Assembly: GCF_016863615.1 (NCBI RefSeq)
Contig: NZ_BOPF01000003.1
Coordinates: 403,564-467,563 of the forward strand
Source: Virgisporangium aliadipatigenens
GTDB taxonomy: Bacteria > Actinomycetota > Actinomycetes > Mycobacteriales > Micromonosporaceae
Length of the DNA: 64,000 nt
Direction of reading: 5' to 3'
Position 1 is the first letter of the stretch; each line of letters begins with the position of its first letter. The notes beneath the pieces were generated by a model. The model was not told where the DNA came from. It made no database searches and was given only the letters and a program-made list of their open reading frames with translations. Positions 6,524-17,748 of the stretch are shown here, piece by piece. The translations under genes and the position numbers were made by a program.

Positions 6524-7777
6524 ATGGCCCACCCCGCCCGCACCCGCGATCTGGACGTCGTCGTCTACGGCGCCACCGGGTTCGCCGGCGCGCTCGTCGC
6601 CGCCCACCTGGCCACCCACGCCCCGGACGGGGTGCGCATCGGCCTCGCCGGCCGTTCGGTCGAGAAGCTGCACGAGGTGCGTACCCGCCTCGACGTGGAC
6701 TGGCCGCTGCTCGTCGCCGACGCGGAGGACCCGGCCGCGCTCGACGACCTCGCGACGGCCGCGCACGTCGTGGCCACCACGGTCGGCCCGTTCGCGCGGC
6801 ACGGCCGGCCGCTCGTGCGCGCCTGCGCCACCAACGGCACCGACTACGTCGACCTCGCCGGCGAGGTGCTGTTCGCGCGGCAGAGCATCGACGACAACCA
6901 CGAGGCGGCCCGCGAGTCCGGCGCGCGGATCGTGCACTCGTGCGGGTTCGACTCGGTGCCCTCGGACCTCGGCGTGCACGTGCTGTACCAGCAGGTCGCC
7001 GCGGACGGGGCGGGGGAGCTGACCGACACGACGCTGGTCGTCACGCGGCTGCGCGGCGGGTTCAGCGGCGGGACGGTCGACACGATCCGGCACCAGTTGG
7101 ACACCGTGCGGGGCGACCGGGCGTTGCGCCGCATCGCCGCGAGCCCCTATTCGCTCAGCCCGTCCCGCGACGACGAACCCGACCTCGGCCGGCAGGACGA
7201 CTACGCCACCCTCGACGGGTCCACTGTGGACGGATCGCTGCGGGGCAGGCTGGCGCCGTTCCTGATGGCCCCGTACAACACGCGCGTGGTACGCCGCACG
7301 AACGCCCTGCGCGGCTACGCCTACGGGCGCGAGTTCCGCTACCGGGAGGCGATGAGCGTCGGCGCCTCGCCACTGTCCACTGTGTACGCCGGCGGTCTCA
7401 AGGCCGGGCTCGGTGCGATGGCGCTGGGCCTGTCGCTGCGGCCGACCCGGTACGTGCTCGACCGGCTGCTGCCCAGGCCCGGCACGGGTCCGGACGAGAA
7501 GACCCGCCGCGGCGGGCACTTCACCTGCGACCTGTTCACCACGACGAGCACCGGCGCGCGGTACACCGCCCGGGTGCGCGCCAAGGGCGACCCCGGCTAC
7601 CAGGCGACCGCCGTCATGCTCGGCGAGGCCGCCCTGGCGCTGGCCCTCGACCGCGACGCGTTGCCGCCGACGCCGGGCGGGGTGCTGACCCCGGCGACCG
7701 GCATCGGCGACGCGTACGTCACGCGGCTGCGCGCGGCGGGAATGGAGCTGTCGGCCCGCCGCCTCGACAAGAGCTAG
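6524..7777 (+). CDS. Saccharopine dehydrogenase-like / trans-acting enoyl reductase family protein
   Basis: 417 aa. An N-terminal Rossmann fold begins at residue 8 (DVVVYGATGFAGALVAAHL), typical of the saccharopine-dehydrogenase-like NAD(P) domain, followed by CATNGTDYVDLAGE and HSCGFDSVPSDLG, signatures shared with the mycobacterial trans-acting enoyl reductase Rv2953. That enzyme reduces an enoyl intermediate of phthiocerol-type lipids made by a PKS. No PKS is present here, so a lipid substrate is only inferred. ATG 6524 was chosen because the family homology starts a few residues later. Its stop overlaps, base for base, the stop of the convergent SnoaL gene (CTAG at 7774-7777). Confidence 0.85.
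   Translation: MAHPARTRDLDVVVYGATGFAGALVAAHLATHAPDGVRIGLAGRSVEKLHEVRTRLDVDWPLLVADAEDPAALDDLATAAHVVATTVGPFARHGRPLVRACATNGTDYVDLAGEVLFARQSIDDNHEAARESGARIVHSCGFDSVPSDLGVHVLYQQVAADGAGELTDTTLVVTRLRGGFSGGTVDTIRHQLDTVRGDRALRRIAASPYSLSPSRDDEPDLGRQDDYATLDGSTVDGSLRGRLAPFLMAPYNTRVVRRTNALRGYAYGREFRYREAMSVGASPLSTVYAGGLKAGLGAMALGLSLRPTRYVLDRLLPRPGTGPDEKTRRGGHFTCDLFTTTSTGARYTARVRAKGDPGYQATAVMLGEAALALALDRDALPPTPGGVLTPATGIGDAYVTRLRAAGMELSARRLDKS
7219..7231. repeat. Exact copy of window-wide palindrome GTCCACTGTGGAC
   Basis: One of three exact copies in the window, here inside the saccharopine-dehydrogenase-like gene, where it encodes Ser-Thr-Val-Asp. Near copies with one mismatch are at 6040, 7375, 26275, 29729, 34775, 40741, 49922 and 55379; copies with two mismatches are at 9512, 13146, 52828 and 59705. 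Confidence 0.7.
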
Positions 7778-8607
7778 GGCGTCAGCTCCGTCGCGGCCCG
7801 ACCGGTCGCCGGGTCGAACGGGTACGACACCTGCTGGTGCACCATCTCCCAGCCGTCCGGCCCGCGCTGGAAGACCCGCGTGCCGCGCGACCAGTTGACG
7901 GCAACGCCGCCGTCCGGCCGCGGCACGCCCATCCGGTTGAGCCCCCAGCCGACCGCCAGGTCGCCGTCCACCAGCACGGTCAGGTCGGGAACGTCCCACG
8001 TGACCGTCTCGTCGGAGGCCGAAAGCCCCTGCCGGCACACCTCCCGCACGGCGTCCGCGCCGACGTACGCCAGCGGCACCTCGTGCTCGTAGGAGACGAC
8101 GTCGTCGGCGATGCCGGCCATGATGCCGTCGAGGTCCTTCGCGGCCGTCGCCTCGAACCAGCGCCGGTGCAGGTCCCGCACCTCGTTCTCGCCGTCGGCC
8201 CGCTCCTCGCCGGAGCGGTCGGCGAACGAGTGGTGCTCGTGGCTGACCACCCAGCGCCCGCCCTCCTTGCGTAGCCCGATCGTCAGGCGCAGCCGCTGCG
8301 CCGGATCCCGCGCGAAGTCCGCCGCCGTGCCGCAGCGCAGCAGCGCGTGCGCGAACGCCACGTCCGCACCGGCCGTCACCTCCAGCGACACGATCTCGAA
8401 CGACGCGCCCCGCCGCTGGTACTCGAAGAACCCCGGCCACGTCTGCCGGTACGCGTCCCGCCCGCGCACCCCGTCGTGCGGCGGCGGCACGTCGAACATC
8501 ACGATGTCCGCGGCGTGATCGGCGAGCACCCGGTCGAGGTCGCCCTCGTGCACCGCGCGCGCCCAACGTTCGATCAGGTCGCGGATCTGCTTCTCGTCGT
8601 CGTTCAT
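7774..8607 (-). CDS. Tandem SnoaL-like (NTF2 fold) protein
   Basis: 277 aa made of two similar halves, each an NTF2/SnoaL-type cone fold: residues ~5-130 (IRDLIERWARAVHEGDLDRVLADHAADIVMFDVPPP) and ~138-270 (VRDLHRRWFEATAAKDLDGIMAGIADDVVSYEHEVPLAYVG). Such domains bind small hydrophobic molecules and include isomerases and cyclases as well as sensors. Start ATG 8607 lies 4 nt after the stop of the ECF sigma gene, itself tailed by a SnoaL-like domain, so the two are surely one operon. It may modulate or respond to the same ligand as the sigma factor (inference). No catalytic assignment is possible. Confidence 0.8.
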   Translation of the reverse strand: MNDDEKQIRDLIERWARAVHEGDLDRVLADHAADIVMFDVPPPHDGVRGRDAYRQTWPGFFEYQRRGASFEIVSLEVTAGADVAFAHALLRCGTAADFARDPAQRLRLTIGLRKEGGRWVVSHEHHSFADRSGEERADGENEVRDLHRRWFEATAAKDLDGIMAGIADDVVSYEHEVPLAYVGADAVREVCRQGLSASDETVTWDVPDLTVLVDGDLAVGWGLNRMGVPRPDGGVAVNWSRGTRVFQRGPDGWEMVHQQVSYPFDPATGRAATELTP

Positions 8608-8611
8608 ACCC

Positions 8612-9547
8612 TTAGGACCCCGCTGTCGCCGGCAACTCATCGGGCAGGCCGAAGTCGCGGAGATCAGCCTCCAGAAACGCCACCACCTCGACGACCCGGC
8701 TGCCGCGCAGCGACAGCACATCCAACCCGCTCTGCACGTAGCGGCCGTCCTCCCACCGGTACGTCGCGAAGGCGAGCTGTCCGTTCGCCCGCGCCGGCAG
8801 GAACCGCCACCCCATCGGCACCACCTCCGCCAGGAAACCGCGGATGTCCGCGCGCCCCGCGTACCAGCGCGGCAGCGGCGGCATCGAGTAGCGGGCGTCC
8901 TCGGCCAGCATCGCGACGATCGCCTCGATGTCGCCGGCCTGCCACGCCTCCGCGTACCGCCGCGCCACCGCGCGCACCCCGTCGTCGCCGAGCCCGCGCA
9001 GCGTCGCCCCCTGCGTCGCGTCCGGCAGCCGCCCGTCGAGCGCGGCGCGGGCCCGTTGCAGCGCGCTGTTGACGCCCGCGACCGTCGTGTCCAGCTGCGC
9101 CGCGACCTCCTTCGCGCTGAACCCGAGCACCTCGCGCAGAAGCAACACCGCCCGCTGCCGCGCCGGCAGGTGCTGCACCGCGGCGACGAAAGCCACCTCC
9201 ACGGATTCGCGCGTCACCGCCTCGGCCTCCGGCCCGAGCCGTTCGTCCGGATAGGGTCCGAGCCACGCCACCTCCGCGACCGGGGTGTCGGCTCCGAGCT
9301 CCGTCGGCAGTTCTCTGCGGGAACGGTGGGTGAGCATCGACAGGCACCGGTTGGTGGCGATGCGATAGAGCCACGGTCGAACGGCGTCACGGTCGGCCAG
9401 CCCGTCCAGTCCCTTCCACGCGCGCACCATCGTCTCCTGCAGCGCGTCGTCGGCGTCGTGCGTCGAGCCGAGCATCCGGTAACAGTGCGCGTGCAGCTCG
9501 GGACGCCAACGCTCCACTATGGACGTGAACTGCTCCGATGTGGACAC
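8612..9547 (-). CDS. ECF sigma factor with C-terminal SnoaL-like domain (SigX5/TIGR02960-type)
   Basis: 311 aa from GTG 9547 (VSTSEQF). Sigma-70 region 2 is at ~8-80 (ELHAHCYRMLGSTHDADDALQETMVRAWKGL), region 4 at ~130-185 (LPARQRAVLLLREVLGFSAKEVAAQLDTTVAGVNSALQRAR), then a ~110-aa SnoaL-like domain (ARRYAEAWQAGDIEAIVAMLAEDARYSMPP). In such sigma factors the fused domain, not a separate anti-sigma factor, is thought to control activity. Consistent with this, no anti-sigma gene is nearby. The longer frame back to 9637 would run over the upstream region of the next gene and is rejected. The downstream gene carries two more SnoaL-like domains. Confidence 0.85.
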   Translation of the reverse strand: MSTSEQFTSIVERWRPELHAHCYRMLGSTHDADDALQETMVRAWKGLDGLADRDAVRPWLYRIATNRCLSMLTHRSRRELPTELGADTPVAEVAWLGPYPDERLGPEAEAVTRESVEVAFVAAVQHLPARQRAVLLLREVLGFSAKEVAAQLDTTVAGVNSALQRARAALDGRLPDATQGATLRGLGDDGVRAVARRYAEAWQAGDIEAIVAMLAEDARYSMPPLPRWYAGRADIRGFLAEVVPMGWRFLPARANGQLAFATYRWEDGRYVQSGLDVLSLRGSRVVEVVAFLEADLRDFGLPDELPATAGS

Positions 9548-9638
9548 TCGGCCATCGTCCCAAAATTCGTGCGTTACGGCGTGTGTAGAGCGGGGTACGA
9601 ATGCATCAACACACCAGCGCCGAACGGGAGGGAACACA

Positions 9639-9899
9639 ATGACTCAGCTGACGACTCCGGAGACCACCACGCCGACGCGCCGCGGCGTATCGGCCGCACG
9701 GGTCTGCTCCATCGTCGGGTTCGTGTTCGCCGCGATCGCCGTGCTGTTCTTCCCGATCGTCTTCGGGCTGGTGGCGGTGATTCTCGGCGTGGTGGCCGGT
9801 GCGCTCGGCGACCGCCCGATGGGCTGGTACGCGGCGGCGGCCGGGGTGGCCGGCGGCGTGATCGGCGTGCTGCTCACGGCCGCGCTTCTCAACAGCTGA
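9639..9899 (+). CDS. Small two-helix membrane protein
   Basis: 86 aa, preceded by a good Shine-Dalgarno (GGGAGG at 9626-9631). A Thr-rich N-terminus (LTTPETTTPTRR) is followed by two transmembrane helices, SIVGFVFAAIAVLFFPIVFGLVAVILGVV (~24-52) and WYAAAAGVAGGVIGVLLTAAL (~62-84). The pattern resembles the small DUF4190-like membrane proteins of actinobacteria. It is divergent from the ECF sigma gene with about 90 bp between, so the sigma factor might control it. Function unknown. Confidence 0.75.
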   Translation: MTQLTTPETTTPTRRGVSAARVCSIVGFVFAAIAVLFFPIVFGLVAVILGVVAGALGDRPMGWYAAAAGVAGGVIGVLLTAALLNS

Positions 9900-9924
9900 C
9901 GTTCCTCGTAGCCGAGGGAGACCG

Positions 9925-9961
9925 GCGGCGCCGTCACCAAGGGGAAGGGTGACGGCGCCGC
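9925..9961. terminator. Bidirectional hairpin terminator
   Basis: A perfect 14-bp GC-rich stem (9925-9938 with 9948-9961; arm CGGCGCCGTCACC) closes a 9-nt loop. It lies between the stop of the small membrane protein (9899) and the stop of the convergent Pro/Gly-rich gene (9987), the expected place for a shared factor-independent-like terminator. There is no T-run, as is usual in these genomes. Confidence 0.75.
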
Positions 9962-9970
9962 GGCATGAAC

Positions 9971-9983
9971 GTCCACTGTGGAC
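9971..9983. repeat. Exact copy of GTCCACTGTGGAC, intergenic
   Basis: An exact copy extended to AACGTCCACTGTGGACGTT (9968-9986), a 19-bp palindrome apart from its central base, touching the stop codon of the minus-strand gene ending at 9987. It is the only clearly intergenic exact copy in the window. Confidence 0.7.
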
Positions 9984-9986
9984 GTT

Positions 9987-11915
9987 CTACTTCCAGGTCG
10001 GGAACTTGTCCGGCGTGATCTCGTCGATGTTGGAGTACCGGCGCGCGGGATCCGGCATCTGGAACGTCCAGATCGAGCCCTTCGACTCGACCGCCTCCGG
10101 ATGGTGCCGGAGCTTGCAGTCCTTCAGGAACAGCCCGTTGTCGGCGTCCCAATCGGTGCCGGTGGCGTAGTACAGCGTGTACTTCCGGTCGGGAACGTCC
10201 GTCATCCCGGCCTTGCCGCCACCCGAGTGCACGTAGACCGAGCCGAACGCGACGTTGGCGCCCTCCTCGACGACCACCACCAGATAGTCCGCGGTGGTGT
10301 TGTTCTCGAACCGCAGGTCCCCGCCGCCGCGTGCCGTCGCGGGCGTCTTGAACAGGAAGCCGTTCGCCGGCCGCTCCACCTTCAGCGTCGGCGGCTGCGG
10401 CAGGAACGTGCCCACCTTGTAGCCGGCGCCCGGATCGCTCGCGGCGATCGCCTCCGCCCCGGCGCGCACCGCGCTCCCACCGGTGCCCTGCCCGACGGCC
10501 AGCCGCGCCGCGTTGAACGTGCAGTACGGGGCGGTCGTCAACGTCAGAAGATCGTCGGCGACGAGGGTGAGCGAGGTACCCATCTGCGCGTGCGCGCTCT
10601 GCACGTTCACCGGCGGCACCTGCTCGATGAACTTCTGCCGCTCGGCCCGCGTCGCCTCGGCCGCGGCCGAGGCCGTCCGTTTGACGTCCTCCACGGTCGT
10701 GGCGTCGACGATCTGCTTGTACAGCGGCGCGAGGGTGCTGTCGACGCTCGCGAGCCACTCCTTGTACTTGGCGGGCTTCATCGGCTTCGGCGAACCGGAC
10801 GCGGTCGGCTCGTCGGCGGAACCGTCGCGGGACAACCACACGATGCCGCCCACCGTGCCGGCGGCGAGCAGCACGAAGACGACGAGCAGGAGCGCGATCA
10901 GCGGCCCCCGCCTCCGCGCCGGCGGCGGCGCCCCGAACACGGGTGCCCCGGTCGGATCCGTCCCGAACGGCGCCTGCCCGAACCCCTGCGGCGCCCCGAA
11001 TCCCGGCGGCCCACCGAACTCCGGCCCACCACCCGTCGGCGGCCCCGACGCGGGCACACCCGACACGGGAGCCCCGAACATCGGCGCCCCGGTCACCGGA
11101 GCGCCCGGTCCCGCAAATCCGGGAGCGCCCGGCGCCTGCGGCGGATAGTGCGCGGGGCCGTCGGAGCCCAACGGCCCGACCGGCGGCGCGCTCGGCGTCA
11201 CCAGCGGGTTCTCGATCGTCGGCGACTTCGGCCACAGCAGGCCCGACTGAGCGGCCCCTTCGGCAGCCTCCGCGCCCGCGGCACCCGATGCGGCGGGCCC
11301 GCCCTGCCCGCCCGTTGCGGCCGGCCCGCCGTGCATGGCCTGCCCGCCCAGGGCGGCCGGCGCGTTCGATGGGGCCGAGCCGCCCTGAGTGGTGGGACCG
11401 CCCGGCCATGCCGGCCCGGGCGCACCCGGGGTCGAATAGTCGCCCGACGCCGCCGGAGCGCCGCCGGACGGGCCGCCCGGTGCGGTGGGCCATGCGGGTG
11501 CCGGCCCGCCACCGGCGGATGCGGTCGGTCCCGCCGGTCCCGTGGTCGGTGATGCAGGTCCGGCGGGCCAGCCGGGTGCTGGCACGCCGCTGGTGGGCGT
11601 GGGTGTGGCGGCCGGTCCGCCCGGTGCGGCGTGCTGCGGGGCGCCGCTGCTCTGTGCGGTGGGCCCGGCGGGCCACCCCGGGGCGGGTGTGGCGCCTGAA
11701 GTGGGCGCGGCGGGCCCGGCGGCTGCGGTCGGGCCCGCCGGCCGGTCGGTCGCGTCGCTGGTGGGCGGCGCGGCGGGCGGAGCCGCCGCCGCGTCCGGTG
11801 CGAGCGGCCCGCCGGCCGCTTCGGGGGACGTTCGTGGCGAGGGTACGCCGTCCGTCCCGGGATCCGTTGCCGCCGAATCATTTCCGCGCTGCTGCGCGGC
11901 GCCCCCGTCCGTCAC
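9987..11915 (-). CDS. Pro/Gly/Ala-rich single-pass membrane protein
   Basis: 642 aa from GTG 11915. Residues 1 to ~330 are low-complexity Pro/Gly/Ala/Thr with degenerate repeats such as APGWPAGP, GPAAP and GAPVFGAP. A transmembrane helix follows basic residues at ~337-360 (GPLIALLLVVFVLLAAGTVGGIVWL). The ~280-aa C-terminal part, outside the cell, is ordinary sequence (DLRFENNTTADYLVVVVEEG, ending MPDPARRYSNIDEITPDKFPTWK) with single cysteines. The layout (disordered cytoplasmic Pro-rich head, one helix, extracellular domain) is common in actinobacterial envelope proteins. No known catalytic domain is recognised. It is convergent with the small membrane protein across a hairpin. Confidence 0.7.
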   Translation of the reverse strand: MTDGGAAQQRGNDSAATDPGTDGVPSPRTSPEAAGGPLAPDAAAAPPAAPPTSDATDRPAGPTAAAGPAAPTSGATPAPGWPAGPTAQSSGAPQHAAPGGPAATPTPTSGVPAPGWPAGPASPTTGPAGPTASAGGGPAPAWPTAPGGPSGGAPAASGDYSTPGAPGPAWPGGPTTQGGSAPSNAPAALGGQAMHGGPAATGGQGGPAASGAAGAEAAEGAAQSGLLWPKSPTIENPLVTPSAPPVGPLGSDGPAHYPPQAPGAPGFAGPGAPVTGAPMFGAPVSGVPASGPPTGGGPEFGGPPGFGAPQGFGQAPFGTDPTGAPVFGAPPPARRRGPLIALLLVVFVLLAAGTVGGIVWLSRDGSADEPTASGSPKPMKPAKYKEWLASVDSTLAPLYKQIVDATTVEDVKRTASAAAEATRAERQKFIEQVPPVNVQSAHAQMGTSLTLVADDLLTLTTAPYCTFNAARLAVGQGTGGSAVRAGAEAIAASDPGAGYKVGTFLPQPPTLKVERPANGFLFKTPATARGGGDLRFENNTTADYLVVVVEEGANVAFGSVYVHSGGGKAGMTDVPDRKYTLYYATGTDWDADNGLFLKDCKLRHHPEAVESKGSIWTFQMPDPARRYSNIDEITPDKFPTWK

Positions 11916-11939
11916 GCCGGACAGTATGGCGCACCCGCG

Positions 11940-12905
11940 CTACCCGGCGATGTCGACGCCCGTCAACTCCGCCGACCATGCCCAGAGGCGTTCGGCCTGC
12001 GCGGGGTCGGTCGCCCAGGAGCGGACCCCGCCGGGCGCGGTGTCGTCGTCGTCCGCGATGGGCTCGGCGACCTCGCAGTCCTCCAGGTACAGCCCGCCGA
12101 GGCCGTCGAGCTGCGGCGACGTCGCGGCCCAGACCTCCGTCGCGGCGCCCTGCTGCGGTGTCTTGAACGACGGGTTGAGCCCGTTGCCGTCCTCGTCGAT
12201 CCAGCCCATCGCGACCATGTCGGCCTTCGGGAGGTGCCGCTGCAACGGCGTCAGGATGCTGCCCGGGTGCACTGCGAAGGCGCGCACCCCGTGTTCGCGG
12301 GCGAGCCGGTCGAGGTGCACGGCGAACAGGACGTTGGCCGACTTGGACTGCCCGTAGGCGACCCATTTGTCGTAGCCGGTCCGCAGCCACGGGTCCTCCC
12401 AGCGGATCCCGGTGCGGCGGTGCGCGCCCGAGGAGACGGACACGACCCGGCCGCGCCCCGGGGCGATCGCCGGCCACAGGCGGTTCACCAGCGCGAAGTG
12501 TCCCAGGTGGTTGGTGGCGAGGTGCGCCTCCCAACCCGGACCGACGAGTGTGCGTTCGGGAAGGGCCATGATTCCGGCGTTCCCGATGAAGATGTCGATC
12601 GTGCGACCGGTGGCCAGGAACCTCTCGGCGAACGCCCGCACGCTCTCCTGGTCGCCGAGGTCGAGGGTGTCGACCTCGACGGCGTCGATCCCGGCGAGCG
12701 CCTCGGAGGCCGTCTCGGGACGGCGGGCCGGGACCACGACCCGCGCGCCGGCACGCACGAGCGAACGGGTCGCCTCCAGGCCCAGCCCGGAGTAGCCGCC
12801 GGTGATGACGGCCAGCTTGCCCGTGAGGTCGATGCCCCGGAGGACCTCGTCGGCCGTCGTGCGCGCGCCGAAGCCGGAACCGATCTTGTGTTGTTCCGTG
12901 TTCAT
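11940..12905 (-). CDS. Short-chain dehydrogenase/reductase
   Basis: 321 aa classical SDR. Cofactor motif TGGYSGLG (35-42), structural NAG at 109-111, catalytic Ser near 158, and Tyr184-x3-Lys188 (YGQSK). Arg61-Arg62 after the second strand favour NADP(H). It resembles the retinol-dehydrogenase/WW-oxidoreductase-like group by its long C-terminal half. Substrate unknown. It starts 54 nt after the glycogen phosphorylase stop on the same strand, so it may be read through from that gene. Confidence 0.85.
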   Translation of the reverse strand: MNTEQHKIGSGFGARTTADEVLRGIDLTGKLAVITGGYSGLGLEATRSLVRAGARVVVPARRPETASEALAGIDAVEVDTLDLGDQESVRAFAERFLATGRTIDIFIGNAGIMALPERTLVGPGWEAHLATNHLGHFALVNRLWPAIAPGRGRVVSVSSGAHRRTGIRWEDPWLRTGYDKWVAYGQSKSANVLFAVHLDRLAREHGVRAFAVHPGSILTPLQRHLPKADMVAMGWIDEDGNGLNPSFKTPQQGAATEVWAATSPQLDGLGGLYLEDCEVAEPIADDDDTAPGGVRSWATDPAQAERLWAWSAELTGVDIAG

Positions 12906-12959
12906 GCCCTGACCGTACGAATTGGAGTGCGCTCGAAGTCAAGGTATCGAGGACGACGG

Positions 12960-15431
12960 CTATCTGTCCGGAGCGGTGACCGGGTGGTGCGGGCCCACCC
13001 GCACCGGGTCGACGTGCCAGACCCGTTCGCGGTAGTCGCGGATGGTGCGGTCGGCCGAGAAGAAGCCGCAGCGCGCCGTGTTCATGATCGACATGCGGGT
13101 CCACCGGTCGGCGTCGCGCCACGCCCCGTCCACCGCGTCCTGAGTGTCCACATAGGACCGGTAGTCGGCCATCACCAGGTACTCGTCGTGGTACAGGATC
13201 GAGTCGACCACCGACGAGAAGGCACCACGGTCGCCGCCGGAGAACGCCCCCGAGGCGATCGCGTCGACGGCGGCGCGCAGTTCGGGGTCGCGTTCGTAGA
13301 ACGAGCGCGGGTCGTAGTAGCCGCGCCGCGTGCGGGCCGCCTCCGCCGCGTCCTGGCCGAAGAGGAAGAAGTTCTCGTCCCCCACGCGGTCGCGGATCTC
13401 GATGTTGGCGCCGTCGAGGGTGCCGACGGTGACGGCCCCGTTGAGCGCGAGCTTCATGTTGCCGGTGCCGCTGGCCTCCTTGCCGGCCATCGAGATCTGC
13501 TCGGAGAGGTCGGCCGCCGGGATGATCAGCTCCGCGCGGGTGACGTTGTAGTTCGGCACGAACGCCACGCGCAGCCGCCGCGACGCCACCGGATCGGCGT
13601 TGACCGCCGCGCCGACGCCGTTGACCAGCGCGATGATGCGCTTCGCGGCGTGATAGCCCGGGGCCGCCTTGCCGCCGAAGACGAACGTGCGCGGGACCAC
13701 GTCGGCCGCGGGATCGTCGCGCAGCCGGTGGTACAGGGTGACGATGTGCAGCACCTTCAGCAGCTGCCGCTTGTACTCGTGGAACCGCTTGATCATCACG
13801 TCGCACATGGCGTCGGGGTCGATGACGACGCCGGTCGCGTCCTTCACGTGCAGGGCGAGATCCTCGCGGTTGCGCCGCTTGATGTCGCGCCACCGTTCCT
13901 GGAGCGCGCGGTCGTCGGCATGGGACTCCAGGTCGGCCAGCAGGTCGAGATCCCTGAGCCACTCCTCGCCGCCGAGCCGCTCGGTGAGCAGTCCGGACAG
14001 GCGCGGGTTGGCGATGCGCAGGAACCGCCGCGACGACACCCCGTTGGTCACGTTGTGGAACCGCTCCGGCCACAGCTGCGCGAAGTCCCGCAGCGTCTCG
14101 GCACTGAGCAGGTCCGAGTGCAGCTCGGCGACCCCGTTGACGGCGGAACTGCCCACCACCGCCAGGTGCGCCATCCGCACGCGACGTTCGGGCTCCTCCT
14201 GGATCAGCGACATGCGGCGCTTACGGTCGTGGTCGCCGGGGAAGTGGCGTTCGACGTCGGCCAGGAAGTGGTGGTTGATCAGGTACACGATCTCCATGTG
14301 CCGGGGGAGGAGGCGTTCGACCAGGGAGACCGGCCACGTCTCGAGCGCCTCCGGCAGCAGGGTATGGCAGGTGTAGGCGAAGACCCGGCGGGTGATGCCC
14401 CAGGCCCGGTCCCAGTCCAGGGCGTACTCGTCGACGAGCAGGCGCATCAGTTCGGCGATCGCCATGACCGGGTGGGTGTCGTTGAGCTGGATGACGACCT
14501 TGTCGGCGAAGTGATCGAAGTCCTCGTTGCGCAGCCGGAAGCGGCGCACGATGTCCCGCAGCGTGCAGGCCACCAGGAAGTACTGCTGCTTGAGGCGCAG
14601 TTCGCGGCCCAGTTCGGTGGAGTCGTCGGGGTAGAGCACGCGGGTGATGTTCTCCACGTGGGTGACATTCTCGACGGCGTCGCCGTAGCGGCCGGCGGAG
14701 AAGTGCCCCAGGTCGAACGAGTCGCTGCTGGCCACCGCCCGCCACAGCCGGATGATGTTGACGGTCTCGGTGCCCCAGCCGGGGACCAGCATGTGGCTCG
14801 GCTCCCCGAGCACGGTCTCGCCCGGCACCCAGCGGCGGCGCGGCCCGCTCCCGTTGTAGGCCTCGGTGTGCCCGTAGAACCCCACCTCGAGCCGGTCGTC
14901 CGGCGCGGCGAACTCCCACGGTGTCCCGTAGTGCGACCAGTCGTCCGGTAACTCCCGCTGTGCCCCGTCCCGGAACGACTGCGTGAAAATGCCGAAGTCG
15001 TACCTGATCCCGTAGCCGACCGCCGGAATGTCCGCCGTCGCCAGGGAGTCCAGGAGGCAGGCCGCGAGCCGGCCCAGCCCGCCGTTGCCCAGCCCCGGCT
15101 CGGCGTCCAGGGCGGCCAGGTCGTCGAGCGGATAGCCGAGCGCGGACGCGGCGACGCGGGCCTGCTCCCGGGTGTCGGTGTACAGCAGGTTCTGCTCGAA
15201 CTGCCGCCCCAGCAGGTACTCCGCCGAGAGGTAGTAGACGAAGCGCGGGTTTGCGGCGTAGTGCGCGGCGGCGGTGCGGGCGTACCGCTCGATCAGCCGG
15301 TCGCGGATCGTGACGGCCAACGTGTGGTAGGCGTCACGGGCGCTGGCCGACTCGACCGTCGTACCGCGGTGGCGGTACAGGTTGGCGACCATGTTGCGCC
15401 CGAAGTCATCGGCGTTGTCGGTCACGGTCAC
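12960..15431 (-). CDS. glgP: Glycogen/alpha-glucan phosphorylase
   Basis: 823 aa, full length for GT35 phosphorylases, which release glucose-1-phosphate from glycogen or maltodextrin using pyridoxal phosphate as acid catalyst. Seen: [18 protein letters not shown] and [22 protein letters not shown] near the N-terminus (family signatures), VNVTNGV-type segment [14 protein letters not shown], and the PLP-lysine motif [27 protein letters not shown] 15431 is the first start, with a second in-frame GTG 6 nt later. It is divergent from the DevS-like kinase and near the phosphoketolase, suggesting linked control of storage-carbon use. Confidence 0.95.
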   Translation of the reverse strand: MTVTDNADDFGRNMVANLYRHRGTTVESASARDAYHTLAVTIRDRLIERYARTAAAHYAANPRFVYYLSAEYLLGRQFEQNLLYTDTREQARVAASALGYPLDDLAALDAEPGLGNGGLGRLAACLLDSLATADIPAVGYGIRYDFGIFTQSFRDGAQRELPDDWSHYGTPWEFAAPDDRLEVGFYGHTEAYNGSGPRRRWVPGETVLGEPSHMLVPGWGTETVNIIRLWRAVASSDSFDLGHFSAGRYGDAVENVTHVENITRVLYPDDSTELGRELRLKQQYFLVACTLRDIVRRFRLRNEDFDHFADKVVIQLNDTHPVMAIAELMRLLVDEYALDWDRAWGITRRVFAYTCHTLLPEALETWPVSLVERLLPRHMEIVYLINHHFLADVERHFPGDHDRKRRMSLIQEEPERRVRMAHLAVVGSSAVNGVAELHSDLLSAETLRDFAQLWPERFHNVTNGVSSRRFLRIANPRLSGLLTERLGGEEWLRDLDLLADLESHADDRALQERWRDIKRRNREDLALHVKDATGVVIDPDAMCDVMIKRFHEYKRQLLKVLHIVTLYHRLRDDPAADVVPRTFVFGGKAAPGYHAAKRIIALVNGVGAAVNADPVASRRLRVAFVPNYNVTRAELIIPAADLSEQISMAGKEASGTGNMKLALNGAVTVGTLDGANIEIRDRVGDENFFLFGQDAAEAARTRRGYYDPRSFYERDPELRAAVDAIASGAFSGGDRGAFSSVVDSILYHDEYLVMADYRSYVDTQDAVDGAWRDADRWTRMSIMNTARCGFFSADRTIRDYRERVWHVDPVRVGPHHPVTAPDR

Positions 15432-15466
15432 GATCCTTCCGCGTGCGGCGACGATCCGTCCGATGA

Positions 15467-17242
<1,776 letters not shown>

Positions 17243-17299
17243 TCGGGTGTGCAACTGTAAGCCTTGTCCCGCAACGGTTCCGGTGATCCGATCGACCCC

Positions 17300-17743
17300 A
17301 TGAGAATACGACGGCTCTTCACGGTCCTGGCGGTGGCGGCGATGGGCGCGGTGGCGTCGCTCGGCACCTCCGCGCCCGCGTTGGCCTCCACGGCGAGTTT
17401 CGACGTCTCCGTCACGCACTCGTCGGGTGTCCTGGTGAGCCGGATGACGGGTGACTTCCGCTGGCTCAACCAGTCGGTGACCATCACCAACATCCGGCAG
17501 TACGTGAAGGGCGGCGAGTGCGCTTACGGCCTGTTCGACGGATGGCACGACAATCCCGACGAGGCCATCTGGCTGGACACCCGCACGACGAGGGAGCGCT
17601 GCGGATCGGGCAGCGGCACCTGGTTCGAGCCGGACGACTTCACGCTCGCCGCCGGCGATTTCGAAGGCGGCATCAACTACGTGGACATCTGGCTCAACGA
17701 CGACGAGCACACGAGGTACGGCCGCACCGAGGGCAGGCGCTGA
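17300..17743 (+). CDS. Small secreted protein, unknown
   Basis: 147 aa. A clear signal peptide (MRIRRLFTVLAVAAMGAVASLGTSAPALA, cleavage after ~Ala29) precedes a ~118-aa exported domain, probably beta-rich and acidic, with two cysteines (GGECAYG, RERCGSG) likely to form one disulphide. Sequence such as YGLFDGWHDNPDEAIWLDTRTT suggests a carbohydrate- or ligand-binding surface, but I do not recognise a family. It lies between the DevS-like kinase (same strand, 57 nt downstream of its stop) and the convergent devR-like gene. Confidence 0.7.
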   Translation: MRIRRLFTVLAVAAMGAVASLGTSAPALASTASFDVSVTHSSGVLVSRMTGDFRWLNQSVTITNIRQYVKGGECAYGLFDGWHDNPDEAIWLDTRTTRERCGSGSGTWFEPDDFTLAAGDFEGGINYVDIWLNDDEHTRYGRTEGRR

Positions 17744-17748
17744 GGGCG

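Noticed and set aside
5822..8566. 914-aa minus-strand open frame
   Set aside because: Opposite or out of frame with Thg1-like, enoyl-reductase-like and SnoaL genes; Arg/Ala-rich translation without domains.
9548..9637. N-terminal extension of the ECF sigma factor to 9637
   Set aside because: It would cover the promoter/RBS of the divergent 86-aa gene and shows no sigma homology; GTG 9547 is preferred.
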